From: Nocardioides sp. cx-173
GTDB lineage: Bacteria; Actinomycetota; Actinomycetes; Propionibacteriales; Nocardioidaceae
Direction of reading: 5' to 3'
DNA length: 64,000 bases
Assembly: GCF_021117365.1 (NCBI RefSeq)
Contig: NZ_CP088262.1
Span: 1,798,001-1,862,000, forward strand
Of this stretch, positions 26,652-36,258 are shown in pieces (position 1 is the first letter of the stretch; every line of letters begins with the position of its first letter). The translations under genes were made by a program, and so were the position numbers. Under the pieces are notes generated by a model. The model did no database searches. It worked only from the letters and a program-made list of their open reading frames with translations, and was not told where the DNA came from.

Positions 26652-29135
26652 TCAGCCTTCCACATCGCTGTCGGCCGGTACGCCGATCCGCGCGGACAGC
26701 GGGCCCGCGCAGGCGGCGATCGGCTGGGAGCCGGGCAGACCGGACCCGTCGCGGCGACCGTTGGCCTCCGGCAGCTCGACCGGCGCACCGCTGGCTGCGG
26801 CGGCGCGAGCCGGGGCGACGCCGGCCCACGCGAAGACCAGGGTGTCCTCGCCCTTGAGGAACCGGTGGCAGCGCACCCCGCCGGTGGCGCGGCCCTTGGC
26901 GGGGTACTCGGTGAACGGCGTGACCTTCACCAGCCCCGGCTCGGTGCCGGGCAGCGCCGTGGAGGAGCCGGAGGCGGTGACCACGACCGAGTGCTCGGGG
27001 TCGTCGACGACGCCGAACCATGCGACCGCCTCGTCCCCGGCCAGCCGGACGCCGGCGATCCCGCCGCCGCCGCGCCCCTGGGGCCGGACGGCGTCGGCAC
27101 CGAAGTGCAGGAGCTGGGCCGCGGTGGTGATGAAGCACAGCGTTTCGGCTCCGGTGCGCAGCTGCACCGCGCCGACGACCTCGTCGCCGTCCTCGAGGCG
27201 GATGACCTCCCACTCGTCCTTGCCCAGGACCTCGGGGTTGACCCGCTTGACGATGCCCTTGCGGGTGCCGAGCGCGAGACCGGGGCCGTCGGCGGTCAGG
27301 GTGCACAGCCCCAGCGCGCGCTCGCCCGGGCCGAGGGGCAGCACCTCGCTCAGCGGCAGCCCGCCCTGCAGGTTGGGGTCGTTGGCCGACGCGGGGATGG
27401 CGGGCAGGTCGAGCACGCCCAGGCGCAGCACGCGGCCGGCCGAGGTCAGCACGCCGATCTCCCCGCGGGCCGTCGTCGCCACCGCGGAGACCACCACGTC
27501 GTGGTTGGTGCGCGCGCCGCCGGAGCCGACCGGCTCGGCGCTCGAGGTGCGGGCGAGCAGGCCGCTGGCCGACATCAGCGCGAAGCACGGGTCGTCGGGC
27601 ACCTCGAGGGAGACCGAGGCGGCGGTGACGGTCGTCCCGGCCGACTCGAGCAGGACGGTGCGGCGCGGGGTGCCGTAGGTCTTGGCGACCTCGGCCAGCT
27701 CGTCGCCGACGACCTTGCGCAGCAGCTTCTCGTCGCCCAGGATCGCGTCGAGCTCCTCGATCTCGCGGCGCAGCTCCTCCTGCTCCTTCTCCAGCTCGAT
27801 CCGGCTGAAGCGCGTGAGCCGGCGCAGCTGCATCTCCAGGATGTAGTCGGTCTGCGCCACGGTCAGGTCGAAGACCGACATCAGCCGCTCCCGGGCGGTG
27901 GCGGTGTCGTCGCTGGTGCGGATGACCTGGATGACCTCGTCGATGTCGAGCAGCGCGACCAGCAGGCCGTCGACGAGGTGCAGGCGGTCGGCGCGCTTGT
28001 TGCGGCGGAACTGCGAGCGACGGCGTACGACGTCGTAGCGGTGCTGCAGGAAGACCTCGAGCATCTCCTTGAGCCCCAGCGTGCGGGGCTGTCCGTCGAC
28101 GAGCGCGACGTTGTTGATGCCGAAGGAGTCCTCCATCGGGGTCTGGCGGTAGAGCTGCTCGAGCAGGGCCTCCGGCACGAAGCCGTTCTTGACCTCGATC
28201 ACCAGGCGCAGCCCGTGCTCGCGGTCGGTGAGGTCCTTCATGTCGGAGATGCCCTGCAGCTTCTTGCCCTGCACCAGCGTCTTGATCCGCTCGATGACCT
28301 TCTCGGTGCCGACGCCGTAGGGCAGCTCGGTCACCACGATGCCCTTGCGGCGCCCGATGGTCTCGACGCGCGCGCTGGCGCGCATCTTGAACGTGCCCCG
28401 TCCGGTCTCGTAGGCGTCGCGGATGCCGTCGAGACCGACGATCTTGCCGCCGGTGGGCAGGTCGGGACCGGGGATGAACCGCATCAGGTCGTCGATGGTG
28501 GCCTTGGGGTGGGTGATCAGGTGACGCAGCGCCTGGACGACCTCGACCAGGTTGTGCGGGGCGCAGTTGGTGGCCATGCCGACGGCGATGCCGGTGGTGC
28601 CGTTGACGACCAGGTGCGGGATCGCGGCCGGCAGGACCGACGGCTCCATCTCGCGGGAGTCGTAGTTGGGCTTGAAGTCGACGGTGTCCTCGTCGATGGA
28701 GGCGGTCATCGCGACGGCGGCGGGCGCCATGCGGCACTCGGTGTAGCGCATGGCCGCGGGGGAGTCGTCCGGGGAGCCGAAGTTGCCGTGGCCGTCGACC
28801 GTGGGCAGGCGCAGCGAGAACGGCTGGGTCATGCGCACCAGGGCGTCGTAGATGGCGCCGTCGCCGTGGGGGTGCAGGCGACCCATCACCTCGCCGACCA
28901 CACGGGCGCTCTTGACGTGCCCGCGGTCGGGGCGCAGGCCCATCTCGTTCATCGTGTACAGGATCCGGCGCTGGACCGGCTTGAGACCGTCGCGCGCGTC
29001 GGGCAGGGCCCGGGAGTAGATGACGGAGTAGGCGTACTCGAGGAACGAGGAGCGCATCTCGTCCCCGACGTCGATGTCGAGGATGTGCTCCTCGAAGTCG
29101 TCGGGGAGCGGGGGCTGGGGACTACGACGTGCCAT
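26652..29135 (-). CDS. parC: DNA topoisomerase IV subunit A
   Basis: An 827-residue type IIA cleavage subunit. The catalytic Tyr131 lies in [10 protein letters not shown], the N-terminal winged-helix region includes [19 protein letters not shown], and a C-terminal beta-pinwheel follows from about residue 500. The quinolone-contact segment reads [18 protein letters not shown]: the position equivalent to E. coli ParC Ser80 is Gly93, and Asp97 occupies the Glu84 position. GACAAT 6 nt before the ATG suggests a leaderless message. It is the first gene of the parC - lipoprotein - MFS unit. Confidence 0.94.
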   Translation of the reverse strand: MARRSPQPPLPDDFEEHILDIDVGDEMRSSFLEYAYSVIYSRALPDARDGLKPVQRRILYTMNEMGLRPDRGHVKSARVVGEVMGRLHPHGDGAIYDALVRMTQPFSLRLPTVDGHGNFGSPDDSPAAMRYTECRMAPAAVAMTASIDEDTVDFKPNYDSREMEPSVLPAAIPHLVVNGTTGIAVGMATNCAPHNLVEVVQALRHLITHPKATIDDLMRFIPGPDLPTGGKIVGLDGIRDAYETGRGTFKMRASARVETIGRRKGIVVTELPYGVGTEKVIERIKTLVQGKKLQGISDMKDLTDREHGLRLVIEVKNGFVPEALLEQLYRQTPMEDSFGINNVALVDGQPRTLGLKEMLEVFLQHRYDVVRRRSQFRRNKRADRLHLVDGLLVALLDIDEVIQVIRTSDDTATARERLMSVFDLTVAQTDYILEMQLRRLTRFSRIELEKEQEELRREIEELDAILGDEKLLRKVVGDELAEVAKTYGTPRRTVLLESAGTTVTAASVSLEVPDDPCFALMSASGLLARTSSAEPVGSGGARTNHDVVVSAVATTARGEIGVLTSAGRVLRLGVLDLPAIPASANDPNLQGGLPLSEVLPLGPGERALGLCTLTADGPGLALGTRKGIVKRVNPEVLGKDEWEVIRLEDGDEVVGAVQLRTGAETLCFITTAAQLLHFGADAVRPQGRGGGGIAGVRLAGDEAVAWFGVVDDPEHSVVVTASGSSTALPGTEPGLVKVTPFTEYPAKGRATGGVRCHRFLKGEDTLVFAWAGVAPARAAAASGAPVELPEANGRRDGSGLPGSQPIAACAGPLSARIGVPADSDVEG

Positions 29136-29141
29136 GCGGGC

Positions 29142-29147
29142 ATTGTC
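29142..29147 (-). promoter_or_regulatory. -10 element of parC (leaderless)
   Basis: GACAAT on the minus strand, 6 nt before the ATG at 29135. The -10 of the divergent acyltransferase gene is only about 50 bp away. Confidence 0.4.
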
Positions 29148-29199
29148 CCCCGCGTCTCGCGGCCACCTGGAGGTGGCACGCCGTACACCCGCGACGGGA

Positions 29200-29205
29200 T
29201 AGATT
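29200..29205 (+). promoter_or_regulatory. -10 element of the Pat-like gene (leaderless)
   Basis: TAGATT, 7 nt before the GTG at 29213. Confidence 0.5.
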
Positions 29206-29212
29206 GCGCAGC

Positions 29213-31924
29213 GTGAGCGCCGAGACGACCGAGGAGACGATCGTGGCGAGCGCGCCTCGTCACTGGGAGGCCGACGTCCTCCTGCGCGACGGGCGGACCG
29301 CGCACATCCGGCCCATCCAGCCGGAGGACGCCGACCTGCTGGTCGAGTTCTACGCGCGGGTCTCGGACCAGTCCAAGTACTACCGCTTCTTCAGCCCGAT
29401 GCCGACGCTCTCGGAGCGCGACGTGAAGCGCTTCACCCGGGTCGACCACCAGAAGCGGGTGGCCCTGGTGCTCATGCTGCAGGGCCAGATGATCGCGGTG
29501 GGACGCTTCGACGTCGTCGCTCCCGGGGAGGCGGAGGTGGCCTTCCTGGTCGAGGACCGCCACCACGGCCGCGGGATCGCCCAGCTCCTCCTCGAGCACC
29601 TGGCGCAGGCCGGGCGCGAGCGCGGCGTCGAGCGGTTCACGGCCGAGGTGCTGCCCGACAACCACCGGATGATCCAGACCTTCCGCGACGCCGGCTACCG
29701 CATCGCCAGCGAGTACGAGGAGGGGGTCCTGATGCTGGAGTTCTCCATCGACCCCACCGAGACCGCCATCGGGGTCATGCGCGGGCGCGAGCACCGCGCG
29801 GAGGCCGCGTCGATCGAGCGGTTCTTCAACCCGCGCTCGGTCGCGGTCATCGGCGCCAGCCGCCGCCAGGACACGATCGGCCAGACGCTGGTGCGCAACC
29901 TCGTGACCGGCGACTTCACCGGCCGCGTGTACGTCGTCAACCAGAGCGCCTCGGCGGTCTCCGGGATGCCGGCGTACAAGTCGGTGGGGGAGATCCCCGA
30001 CGACGTGGACGTCGCGATCGTCGCCGTGCCGGCCGACGCCGTCGAGGACGTCGTCCTGGACTGTGCCGCCAAGGGCGTGCACGGGCTGATCGTCGTGTCC
30101 TCGGGCTTCGCGGAGACCGGCGACGAGGGCCGCAAGCGCCAGCGCCGCCTCGTCGGTCTGTCCCGCTCCTACGGGCTGCGCCTGATCGGGCCCAACTGCC
30201 TGGGCGTCATCAACACCGACCCGGCGGTGTCGGTCAACGCGTCGCTGTCCTCGGTGATGCCGGCGCGCGGGCGCGCGGGGTTCTTCTGCCAGTCCGGTGC
30301 GCTCGGCTCGGCGATCCTGGAGAAGGTGAAGAACCGCGGCCTGGGGCTCTCCACGTTCGTCAGCGCCGGCAACCGCGCCGACGTGTCCGGCAACGACCTG
30401 CTGCAGTACTGGGAGGAGGACGACTCCACCGAGGTCGTCCTGCTCTACCTCGAGTCGATCGGAAACCCGCGCAAGTTCTCACGGATCGCCCGGCGGGTCT
30501 CGCTGCGCAAGCCGATCATCGCGGTGCGCTCCGGGCGCACCACCCAGGGCGTCCCGATGGGTCACTCGGTACGCCGGATCGCGGCGCCGCCCCAGGCGGT
30601 GGACGCGATGTTCCGCCAGGCCGGGGTGATCCAGGTGGACACGCTCGAGGAGATGTTCGACGTCGCCCAGCTGCTGGCCCACCAGCCGCTGCCGCGCGGT
30701 CGCCGGGTCGCGGTGGTGGGCAACTCCGACGCGCTCGGGCTGCTGGCCGTCGACGCCGCGGTCTCGGTGGGCCTGGTGGTCAACAAGTCGGTCGCCCTGG
30801 GCGCCGAGGCCACCGCCGACGACTTCGAGGACGCCCTCGACGCGGCCATCGACGACCCGGACATCGACTCGGTGATCGCGGTCTACATCCCGCCGCTCAA
30901 CGTCTCCGGCGAGGACGTCGCCAACGTGCTGGCCGCCGTGGGCGAGCAGTCCGACAAGCCGCTGGTGTCCTCGTTCCTGGGCGCCGAGGGCGTGCCGGAG
31001 CTGCTGCGGGTGCCCGACGTGGCCGGCTCCACCGCCGGGCGCGGCTCGGTGCCGTCGTACCCAGCGGTCGAGGCGGCGGTGCGCGCCCTCGCCCGGGTCG
31101 TCGACTACGCCGTGTGGCTGCGCACCCCCGACGGGTCCGTGCCCGACCCCGCCGAGGTCGACCTGGCCGGCGCCCGTCGCCTGGTCACCGAGGCGCTCGC
31201 CGCGCACCCCGAGGGGGTGGCCCTCGAGACGGAGCAGACCGCCGAGCTGCTGGCGGCCTACGGCATCGACCTGTGGGAGTGCCGCCGGGTCGCCACCCTG
31301 AGCGAGGCGCAGGCCGCGGGGCACGAGCTCGGCTGGGACGTCGTGCTCAAGGCCACCTCGCACCCGCTGCGCGAGCGCCCCGACCTCGCGCACGTGTGGC
31401 GCAACATCGACAACCGTGACGAGATGCTGGATGCCTGGACCACGCTCACCGAGCTGGTCGGGGACCCGGCGTCGGCCGGCTTCGTGGTGCAGAGGAACGC
31501 CCCTCCCGGCGTCCCGGTGTCCATCCGCAGCATCGAGGACCCGCTCTTCGGTCCGGTCGTGTCGTTCGGCATCTCGGGCCCGATCATCGAGCTGCTGGCC
31601 GACAAGTCGTACCGGATCCCGCCCCTGGGCGTGCGCGATGCCGCCTCGATGGTGCGCGAGATCAAGAGCTCGCCGATGCTCTTCGGCTACCGCGGCGCCG
31701 ACGTGGTCGATGTCGAGGAGATCGAGCGGCTGATCTCCCGCGTCGCCCAGCTGCAGAACGACCTGCCGCAGGTCAGCGCGTTGGAGCTGGCCCTGGTCCT
31801 GGTCGGCACGTCGGGGGCTAGCGTCCTCACCGCCACCGCGCGGGTGGACCCGGTGACCGACCCGCGCTCGGACCTCTTCGTCCGGCGGATGCCCGAGCTG
31901 CCCGGCGACACCGTGGCCAGCTGA
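29213..31924 (+). CDS. Protein acyltransferase: GNAT fused to NDP-forming acyl-CoA synthetase-like domain (Pat-like)
   Basis: A 903-residue fusion. Residues about 10-180 are a GNAT domain (acetyl-CoA loop [17 protein letters not shown]). From about 195 onward come the CoA-binding ([14 protein letters not shown]), ligase-CoA ([16 protein letters not shown]) and ATP-grasp-like domains of ADP-forming acetyl-CoA synthetase. In Salmonella Pat the GNAT sits at the C-terminus; here it is N-terminal, as in Streptomyces PatA-type enzymes, which acetylate lysines of acyl-CoA synthetases. The synthetase part is usually non-catalytic and regulatory, which is not decided here. GTG start, leaderless. Confidence 0.88.
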   Translation: MSAETTEETIVASAPRHWEADVLLRDGRTAHIRPIQPEDADLLVEFYARVSDQSKYYRFFSPMPTLSERDVKRFTRVDHQKRVALVLMLQGQMIAVGRFDVVAPGEAEVAFLVEDRHHGRGIAQLLLEHLAQAGRERGVERFTAEVLPDNHRMIQTFRDAGYRIASEYEEGVLMLEFSIDPTETAIGVMRGREHRAEAASIERFFNPRSVAVIGASRRQDTIGQTLVRNLVTGDFTGRVYVVNQSASAVSGMPAYKSVGEIPDDVDVAIVAVPADAVEDVVLDCAAKGVHGLIVVSSGFAETGDEGRKRQRRLVGLSRSYGLRLIGPNCLGVINTDPAVSVNASLSSVMPARGRAGFFCQSGALGSAILEKVKNRGLGLSTFVSAGNRADVSGNDLLQYWEEDDSTEVVLLYLESIGNPRKFSRIARRVSLRKPIIAVRSGRTTQGVPMGHSVRRIAAPPQAVDAMFRQAGVIQVDTLEEMFDVAQLLAHQPLPRGRRVAVVGNSDALGLLAVDAAVSVGLVVNKSVALGAEATADDFEDALDAAIDDPDIDSVIAVYIPPLNVSGEDVANVLAAVGEQSDKPLVSSFLGAEGVPELLRVPDVAGSTAGRGSVPSYPAVEAAVRALARVVDYAVWLRTPDGSVPDPAEVDLAGARRLVTEALAAHPEGVALETEQTAELLAAYGIDLWECRRVATLSEAQAAGHELGWDVVLKATSHPLRERPDLAHVWRNIDNRDEMLDAWTTLTELVGDPASAGFVVQRNAPPGVPVSIRSIEDPLFGPVVSFGISGPIIELLADKSYRIPPLGVRDAASMVREIKSSPMLFGYRGADVVDVEEIERLISRVAQLQNDLPQVSALELALVLVGTSGASVLTATARVDPVTDPRSDLFVRRMPELPGDTVAS

Positions 31925-31934
31925 CCCCTCGTGA

Positions 31935-31940
31935 CAGACT
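31935..31940 (+). promoter_or_regulatory. -10 element of the DUF5998 gene (leaderless)
   Basis: CAGACT, 6 nt before the ATG at 31947. Confidence 0.4.
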
Positions 31941-31946
31941 GACCGC

Positions 31947-32534
31947 ATGCGCAGCACCCGCACCGAAGACCGCGACCACACCCTGGAGCTCCGCGAGGCC
32001 ATCGACCGCACGGGCTACTACCCCGAGGTCGTGGCGGACGGCGTCGAGGCGGCGGTCGCGGGGGAGCACGTGGTGTCCTTCTACGTCCACCACGAGCCGA
32101 CGTTCGAGCGCGACGAGGTACGCCGCCACCAGAGCGTCATCGTGCTGACGCCCTCGCGGCTGATCCTCGCTCACACCGACGAGCACGCCGGCGACGACCT
32201 GCTGCCCGAGCCCTACACGTCCACCTCCACCGAGGCGATCGCGCTCTCGGCGGTGAAGTCCGTCGTGGTCACCCGGATGACGGCCAACCCGACCTCGGGC
32301 CCGACGCCTCCGGCCGAGGCCGTCATGACCATCGGCTGGGGCGGCGTCAGCCGCATCGACCTGGAGCCGGCCGGCTGCGCGGACCCCGACTGCGACGCCG
32401 ACCACGGCTACACCGGCGTCCTGGCCTCCGACGACTTCTCGCTGCGCGTCAGCGCCGCCGCCGACGGCGGCGAGGCGGTCGCCGGCCTGCTCTCCTTCGC
32501 CGAGTCCCTGTCCGCGCGCACCCACGCCGGGTGA
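31947..32534 (+). CDS. DUF5998 family protein
   Basis: A 195-residue cytosolic protein of the actinobacterial DUF5998 family, function unknown. Visible features are an N-terminal helix (LELREAIDRTGYYPEVVADG), a beta-rich middle (HVVSFYVHHEPTFERDEVRR and QSVIVLTPSRLILAHTDEHA), and CADPDCDADHGY, which could bind a metal. The stop overlaps the start of the phosphodiesterase gene (GTGA), so they are coupled. Confidence 0.8.
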   Translation: MRSTRTEDRDHTLELREAIDRTGYYPEVVADGVEAAVAGEHVVSFYVHHEPTFERDEVRRHQSVIVLTPSRLILAHTDEHAGDDLLPEPYTSTSTEAIALSAVKSVVVTRMTANPTSGPTPPAEAVMTIGWGGVSRIDLEPAGCADPDCDADHGYTGVLASDDFSLRVSAAADGGEAVAGLLSFAESLSARTHAG

Positions 32535-33649
32535 GCGCGTTCCACGAGCCGGCCTACGGCCAGCGCTCGCTGGGCGACGTCGTCCCGGCCGTGGCGGCCG
32601 CGCTCGGCGTGCCGCACGCCGCGGAGCCGACCGGGCTGGTGCTGCCCGACGCCGCGTCGTACGTGGTGTTCCTGATCGACGGCCTCGGCGCCCGCCTGCT
32701 CGAGCGCTACGCGCACGCCGCGCCGTACCTCTCGAGCCTGCTGGCCGGCCAGGAGCCGGCGACCGCGGGCGTCCCCTCGACGACGGCCACGAGCCTCACC
32801 TCGCTCGGCACCGGCCTCGGTCCCGGGGCGCACGGCCTGGTGGGGTTCACCTCGCGCGTGCCGGGCACCGGTCGCCTGCTCAACGCGCTGGCGTGGGACC
32901 AGGACGTCGACCCGCGCGAGTGGCAGCCGCACCAGACGGCGTTCGGGCGGCTGCAGGCGGCCGGCGTGCCGGTCACGACCGTCAACAAGCGCGAGTTCCG
33001 CGACAGCGGGCTGACCGTCGCCGCCCACCGGGGCTCGGAGTACGTCGGCGCCGACAAGGTGGGGGAGCGGATCGCCGCGGCGGTCGCGGCCTGCGCGGTG
33101 CGGCCGTCGCTGACCTACCTCTACGACGGCGACCTCGACTGGACCGGTCACCGCTGGGGCGTGCGGTCGAGCCAGTGGCTGATGCAGCTGTCGATGATCG
33201 ACGCCGAGGCCGAGCAGCTGCGGGAGGCGCTGCCCGGCCACACCCGGCTGCTGGTCCTCGCCGACCACGGCATGGTGGACTCGCCGACCGAGGACCGCAC
33301 CGACGTCGACGAGCACCTCGAGCTGCGCGACGGGGTGGCGCTGCTCGGCGGCGAGGCGCGCTTCCGGCACCTGTACTGCCAGCGCGGCGCCGTGGACGAC
33401 GTGGTCGGCACCTGGCGCGAGCACCTCGGCGACCGCGCGGAGGTGCTGACCCGCGACAGCGCCATCGCCCGCGGCTGGTTCGGGCCGGTCGCCCCGCTGG
33501 TGCTGCCCCGCCTCGGCGACGTCGTCGTCGCCAGCCGGGGCGAGCACGCCGTCATGTCGTCGGTCGACTTCGCCTACGAGACCACGCTGGTCGGCCTGCA
33601 CGGCTCCCTGACCGAGGACGAGATGCTGATCCCGCTCGTCGTCGACTGA
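32531..33649 (+). CDS. Alkaline phosphatase superfamily nucleotide pyrophosphatase/phosphodiesterase
   Basis: A 372-residue metal-dependent NPP-type phosphodiesterase. FLIDGLGARLL gives the first metal Asp, PSTTATSLTSLGTG the nucleophilic Thr, DLDWTGHRWG and LADHGMVD further metal ligands, and GLHGS the last His. There is no signal peptide, so it is probably cytosolic, unlike many eukaryotic NPPs. The substrate (nucleotide, phospholipid or other diester) cannot be told. GTG start inside the DUF5998 stop. Confidence 0.85.
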   Translation: MSAFHEPAYGQRSLGDVVPAVAAALGVPHAAEPTGLVLPDAASYVVFLIDGLGARLLERYAHAAPYLSSLLAGQEPATAGVPSTTATSLTSLGTGLGPGAHGLVGFTSRVPGTGRLLNALAWDQDVDPREWQPHQTAFGRLQAAGVPVTTVNKREFRDSGLTVAAHRGSEYVGADKVGERIAAAVAACAVRPSLTYLYDGDLDWTGHRWGVRSSQWLMQLSMIDAEAEQLREALPGHTRLLVLADHGMVDSPTEDRTDVDEHLELRDGVALLGGEARFRHLYCQRGAVDDVVGTWREHLGDRAEVLTRDSAIARGWFGPVAPLVLPRLGDVVVASRGEHAVMSSVDFAYETTLVGLHGSLTEDEMLIPLVVD

Positions 33650-33662
33650 GCCGTCGCGCAGC

Positions 33663-34553
33663 TCAGTCCCGGCTCGCGTCCACCTGTGCGGTGAAGTCGA
33701 GCAGGGTGTCGGCGAGCGCCTGGGGTGCCTCCTGGGCGACCAGGTGCCCGACTCCCGGGAGGTGCGCCGTGGAGAGCCCGGCCGCGCGGACCTGCCGGAA
33801 CGTGGCCTCGGTGAAGGGGCTGCTGACGGCGTCGACGGCCAGGACCGGCACGGTGAGCGGGGCGGCCTCGGCCAGCGCCCTGGTGCGACCGGCGTCGGCG
33901 AACAGCGACCGGTAGAGCCCGGCGGTCCCGCGCCAGGCGTTCGGGCGGGTGTAGGTCCGCTCGTACTCCGCGGCGTCGGCCTCGGTCACGACGCCGGGGA
34001 CGGTCATGACCGACCAGGCCCAGTCGAGGACCTCACGCTCGTGGCCCGGGAGCAGCATCTCGGGGATGCCCGGCGCCCCGAGCATCCCGGCGTGCCAGGA
34101 TCCCCCGTGGTTGACGTCGGCGAGCGACTCGAGCCCGAAGCCGGCCAGGGTGGTCTCGACCGCCACCAGGCTGGCTACGTCGTCCGGGTGGCGGGCCGCG
34201 AGCTGGAAGCCGACCCCACCGCTGATGTCCTGGACCAGGAGGTGGACCGGCCCGACCCCGAGGTGCCGCACGAGCTGGTGCAGGTCCTCGACGAACTCCG
34301 CCTCCTCGTAGCTCCCCTCGGCGTTGCCCGAGTCGCCGAACCCGCGCAGGTCGACGGCGCTCACGCGGTGTGCGGGGGCCAGCATCGGGATCAGCCGGTG
34401 GAACGTCCACCAGGTCTCCGGCCAGCCGTGCACCAGCAGGATCGGCGATCCGGCGGAGCCGGCGGAGACGTGGTGCAGGCGCGTCCCGTTGAGGTCGGTG
34501 AGGTGGTGGGTCACCTCGGGGATGGTCGCGCCGGGAGCGGCGGTGGGGGGCAT
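33663..34553 (-). CDS. Alpha/beta hydrolase, epoxide hydrolase-like
   Basis: A 296-residue alpha/beta hydrolase. HGWPETWWTFHRLIP contains the HGxP oxyanion motif of epoxide hydrolases, and LVQDISGG places an Asp at the nucleophile position, as in epoxide or haloalkane hydrolases rather than a Ser esterase. LPGVGHLVAQEAP supplies the catalytic His. The ATG at 34553 with GGAG upstream is preferred to a TTG at 34577. It is divergent from a MarR regulator across two near-identical palindromes, so it is probably repressed by that regulator. Confidence 0.82.
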   Translation of the reverse strand: MPPTAAPGATIPEVTHHLTDLNGTRLHHVSAGSAGSPILLVHGWPETWWTFHRLIPMLAPAHRVSAVDLRGFGDSGNAEGSYEEAEFVEDLHQLVRHLGVGPVHLLVQDISGGVGFQLAARHPDDVASLVAVETTLAGFGLESLADVNHGGSWHAGMLGAPGIPEMLLPGHEREVLDWAWSVMTVPGVVTEADAAEYERTYTRPNAWRGTAGLYRSLFADAGRTRALAEAAPLTVPVLAVDAVSSPFTEATFRQVRAAGLSTAHLPGVGHLVAQEAPQALADTLLDFTAQVDASRD

Positions 34554-34572
34554 GGGGACTCCAGCAGGACTA

Positions 34573-34612
34573 GACAACGTGGTTGTCCTTCACGATAGAC
34601 AACACGGTTGTC
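34573..34612. promoter_or_regulatory. Paired MarR operator palindromes
   Basis: GACAAC-gtg-GTTGTC (34573-34587) and GACAAC-acg-GTTGTC (34598-34612), with centres 25 bp apart, lie between the divergent hydrolase and MarR genes. They are perfect 6-bp dyads, typical of a MarR dimer pair. Confidence 0.75.
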
Positions 34613-34630
34613 TTATTCAAGGTGGATCGT

Positions 34631-35116
34631 ATGCTCTGCCGCATGTCCCGATCCGGCGCCGACCTCGCGCTGCTCCTGCTGGGCGGCTTCCGGGCGCTGG
34701 CCGACCAGGCGACCGAGGAGCTGGCGGCCCGGGGCTATGAGGACGTCCGTCCGGTCCACGACTTCGCCCTCCAGGCGATCCTGTCCGGCGCCGACACCGC
34801 CTCCGAGCTCGGCCGGCGGATGTCGGTCACCAAGCAGGCGGCGGCCAAGACGCTCGCGGTCCTGGAGGAGCGGGGGTACGTCGTGCGGGAGCCCGACCCG
34901 GCCGACCGGCGGCGCCTGAGCCTGCACGTCACCGAGCGCGGCCTGGCCATGCTGCGCGAGGGCGAGGCGATCTTCGACGAGCTCCGCGCGCGGTGGGAGG
35001 CCCAGGTCGGCGCCGGCACGCTCGGCGAGGTCGAGCGCGCGCTGCGTCAGCTGCTGGGCACCCAGACCGTCCGCCTCGACTCGCCCGGCTGGGCCGCGCA
35101 GGGGCTCGAGTGGTAG
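34631..35116 (+). CDS. MarR-family transcriptional regulator
   Basis: A 161-residue winged-helix regulator. The recognition region TASELGRRMSVTKQAAAKTL and the wing REPDPADRRRLSLHVTERG are standard MarR features. The ATG at 34631 is chosen because AAGGTGG lies just upstream; a further in-frame ATG is at 34643. The two palindromes upstream suggest it represses itself and the divergent epoxide hydrolase-like gene. The ligand is unknown. Confidence 0.9.
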   Translation: MLCRMSRSGADLALLLLGGFRALADQATEELAARGYEDVRPVHDFALQAILSGADTASELGRRMSVTKQAAAKTLAVLEERGYVVREPDPADRRRLSLHVTERGLAMLREGEAIFDELRARWEAQVGAGTLGEVERALRQLLGTQTVRLDSPGWAAQGLEW

Positions 35117-35123
35117 CCGCCGC

Positions 35124-35789
35124 TCAGCCGAAAGGCAGCGGCTCCGCTGCCAGGCTCACGGCGTGCGCGCGGGCGGCCGTCAGCCGGCGCCGGTGGTGCT
35201 GGCGGCACAGGACCTCGTAGGACACCTCGGCCGGCTCCCCGGCGACGGCCTCCTCCGGCTGCTCGACGTCGCCGACGACGATGACGTCGCCCTCGACGAC
35301 CATGACTCCGTCCTCGGTGCGGGCGTTGTGGGTGGCCCGCTTGCCGCACCAGCACAGGGTCTCGACCTGGAGCACGTTCATTCGGTCGGCCAGCTCGACG
35401 AGGCGGGCGCTGCCCTCGAACAACGCGGTGCGGAAGTCGGTGAGGATCCCGAACGCGAAGACGTCGATCTGCAGCTCGTCGACGATCTTGGCGAGCTGGT
35501 CGACCTGGGAGCGGGTGTAGAACTGGGCCTCGTCGCAGATCAGGTAGTCGATCCGGCCGCCCTGGGTGAGCGCGTCCACGACATAGCGCCAGAAGTCGAA
35601 GTCCCGCGCCACCTCGATGGCCTCGTGGGCCAGGCCCAGGCGGCTCGAGAGCGTGGCCGCGCCGGCGCGGTCCAGGGTGCTGAAGATCCGCCCCTGCCGA
35701 CCGCGTACCGCGTGGTTGTGGTTGGTCTGGAGCGCCAACGTGCTCTTGCCCGAGTCCATGGTCCCGGTGAAGAAGTGCAGTTCCGCCAC
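35124..35789 (-). CDS. tdk: Thymidine kinase (type II)
   Basis: A 221-residue enzyme phosphorylating thymidine for salvage. The P-loop is TGTMDSGKSTLALQ, the Walker B-like DEAQFY carries the catalytic Glu, and the zinc-binding cysteines are in LCWCGKRATHNAR plus VLCRQHH. FRTALFEGS is the substrate lasso region. The GTG at 35789 has CAGGAT 7 nt upstream; an in-frame ATG three codons earlier (35798) lacks a signal. It is convergent with the MarR gene, with 7 bp between. Confidence 0.94.
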   Translation of the reverse strand: MAELHFFTGTMDSGKSTLALQTNHNHAVRGRQGRIFSTLDRAGAATLSSRLGLAHEAIEVARDFDFWRYVVDALTQGGRIDYLICDEAQFYTRSQVDQLAKIVDELQIDVFAFGILTDFRTALFEGSARLVELADRMNVLQVETLCWCGKRATHNARTEDGVMVVEGDVIVVGDVEQPEEAVAGEPAEVSYEVLCRQHHRRRLTAARAHAVSLAAEPLPFG

Positions 35790-35796
35790 GCGGCGC

Positions 35797-35802
35797 ATCC
35801 TG
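35797..35802 (-). promoter_or_regulatory. -10 (or Shine-Dalgarno) of tdk
   Basis: CAGGAT on the minus strand, 7 nt before the GTG at 35789. Either a leaderless -10 or an AGGA ribosome site. Confidence 0.3.
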
Positions 35803-36204
35803 TCACGCGGGCGGGGCGGTGATCTCCCACAGGTGCCCATCGGGGTCCGCGAACGTCCCGGTGTAGCCCCAGGGCTGCTGCACGGCGGCGCTCACCACCT
35901 CGCCGCCGGCGGCCGCGACGTCCGCGAGGAGGGCGTCGACGGCGGCCTGCGAGTCCACGGCCAGGCTCACGAGGCACTCCACGGTGCCGCGCGGTGCCGT
36001 CGTACGGCCTGCCGTGACCCAGCCGAACCCCCCGGTCGGGATGAGCATGACGTGCAGCCCGTCGTTCACGGCCACCTGCAGCGGCTCAGGGACGCCGTCG
36101 TCGGCGGGCTCGCCCGGGGTGGCGAACCCGAGGGCGGTGAAGAAGGCGTGTGCCCGCGGACGGTCCTCGGTGGGCACGGACAGGGTGACTCGGTGGGTGC
36201 TCAT
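35803..36204 (-). CDS. VOC-family (glyoxalase/bleomycin resistance fold) protein
   Basis: A 133-residue VOC protein: RVTLSVPTEDRPRAHAFFTA at the N-terminus and QQPWGYTGTFADPDGHLWEI at the C-terminus are the two halves of the paired beta-alpha-beta-beta-beta fold. The Glu in HLWEI is the usual metal or active-site ligand. Substrate unknown. It lies immediately upstream of tdk on the same strand and could be co-transcribed with it. Confidence 0.85.
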   Translation of the reverse strand: MSTHRVTLSVPTEDRPRAHAFFTALGFATPGEPADDGVPEPLQVAVNDGLHVMLIPTGGFGWVTAGRTTAPRGTVECLVSLAVDSQAAVDALLADVAAAGGEVVSAAVQQPWGYTGTFADPDGHLWEITAPPA

Positions 36205-36246
36205 GGAGACCGGACCGTCGGTGGCGCCCCGAATCATCGGACCCGG

Positions 36247-36252
36247 CACGAT
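36247..36252 (+). promoter_or_regulatory. -10 element of the sulfurtransferase gene (leaderless)
   Basis: CACGAT, 6 nt before the ATG at 36259. Confidence 0.4.
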
Positions 36253-36258
36253 GGGCCC

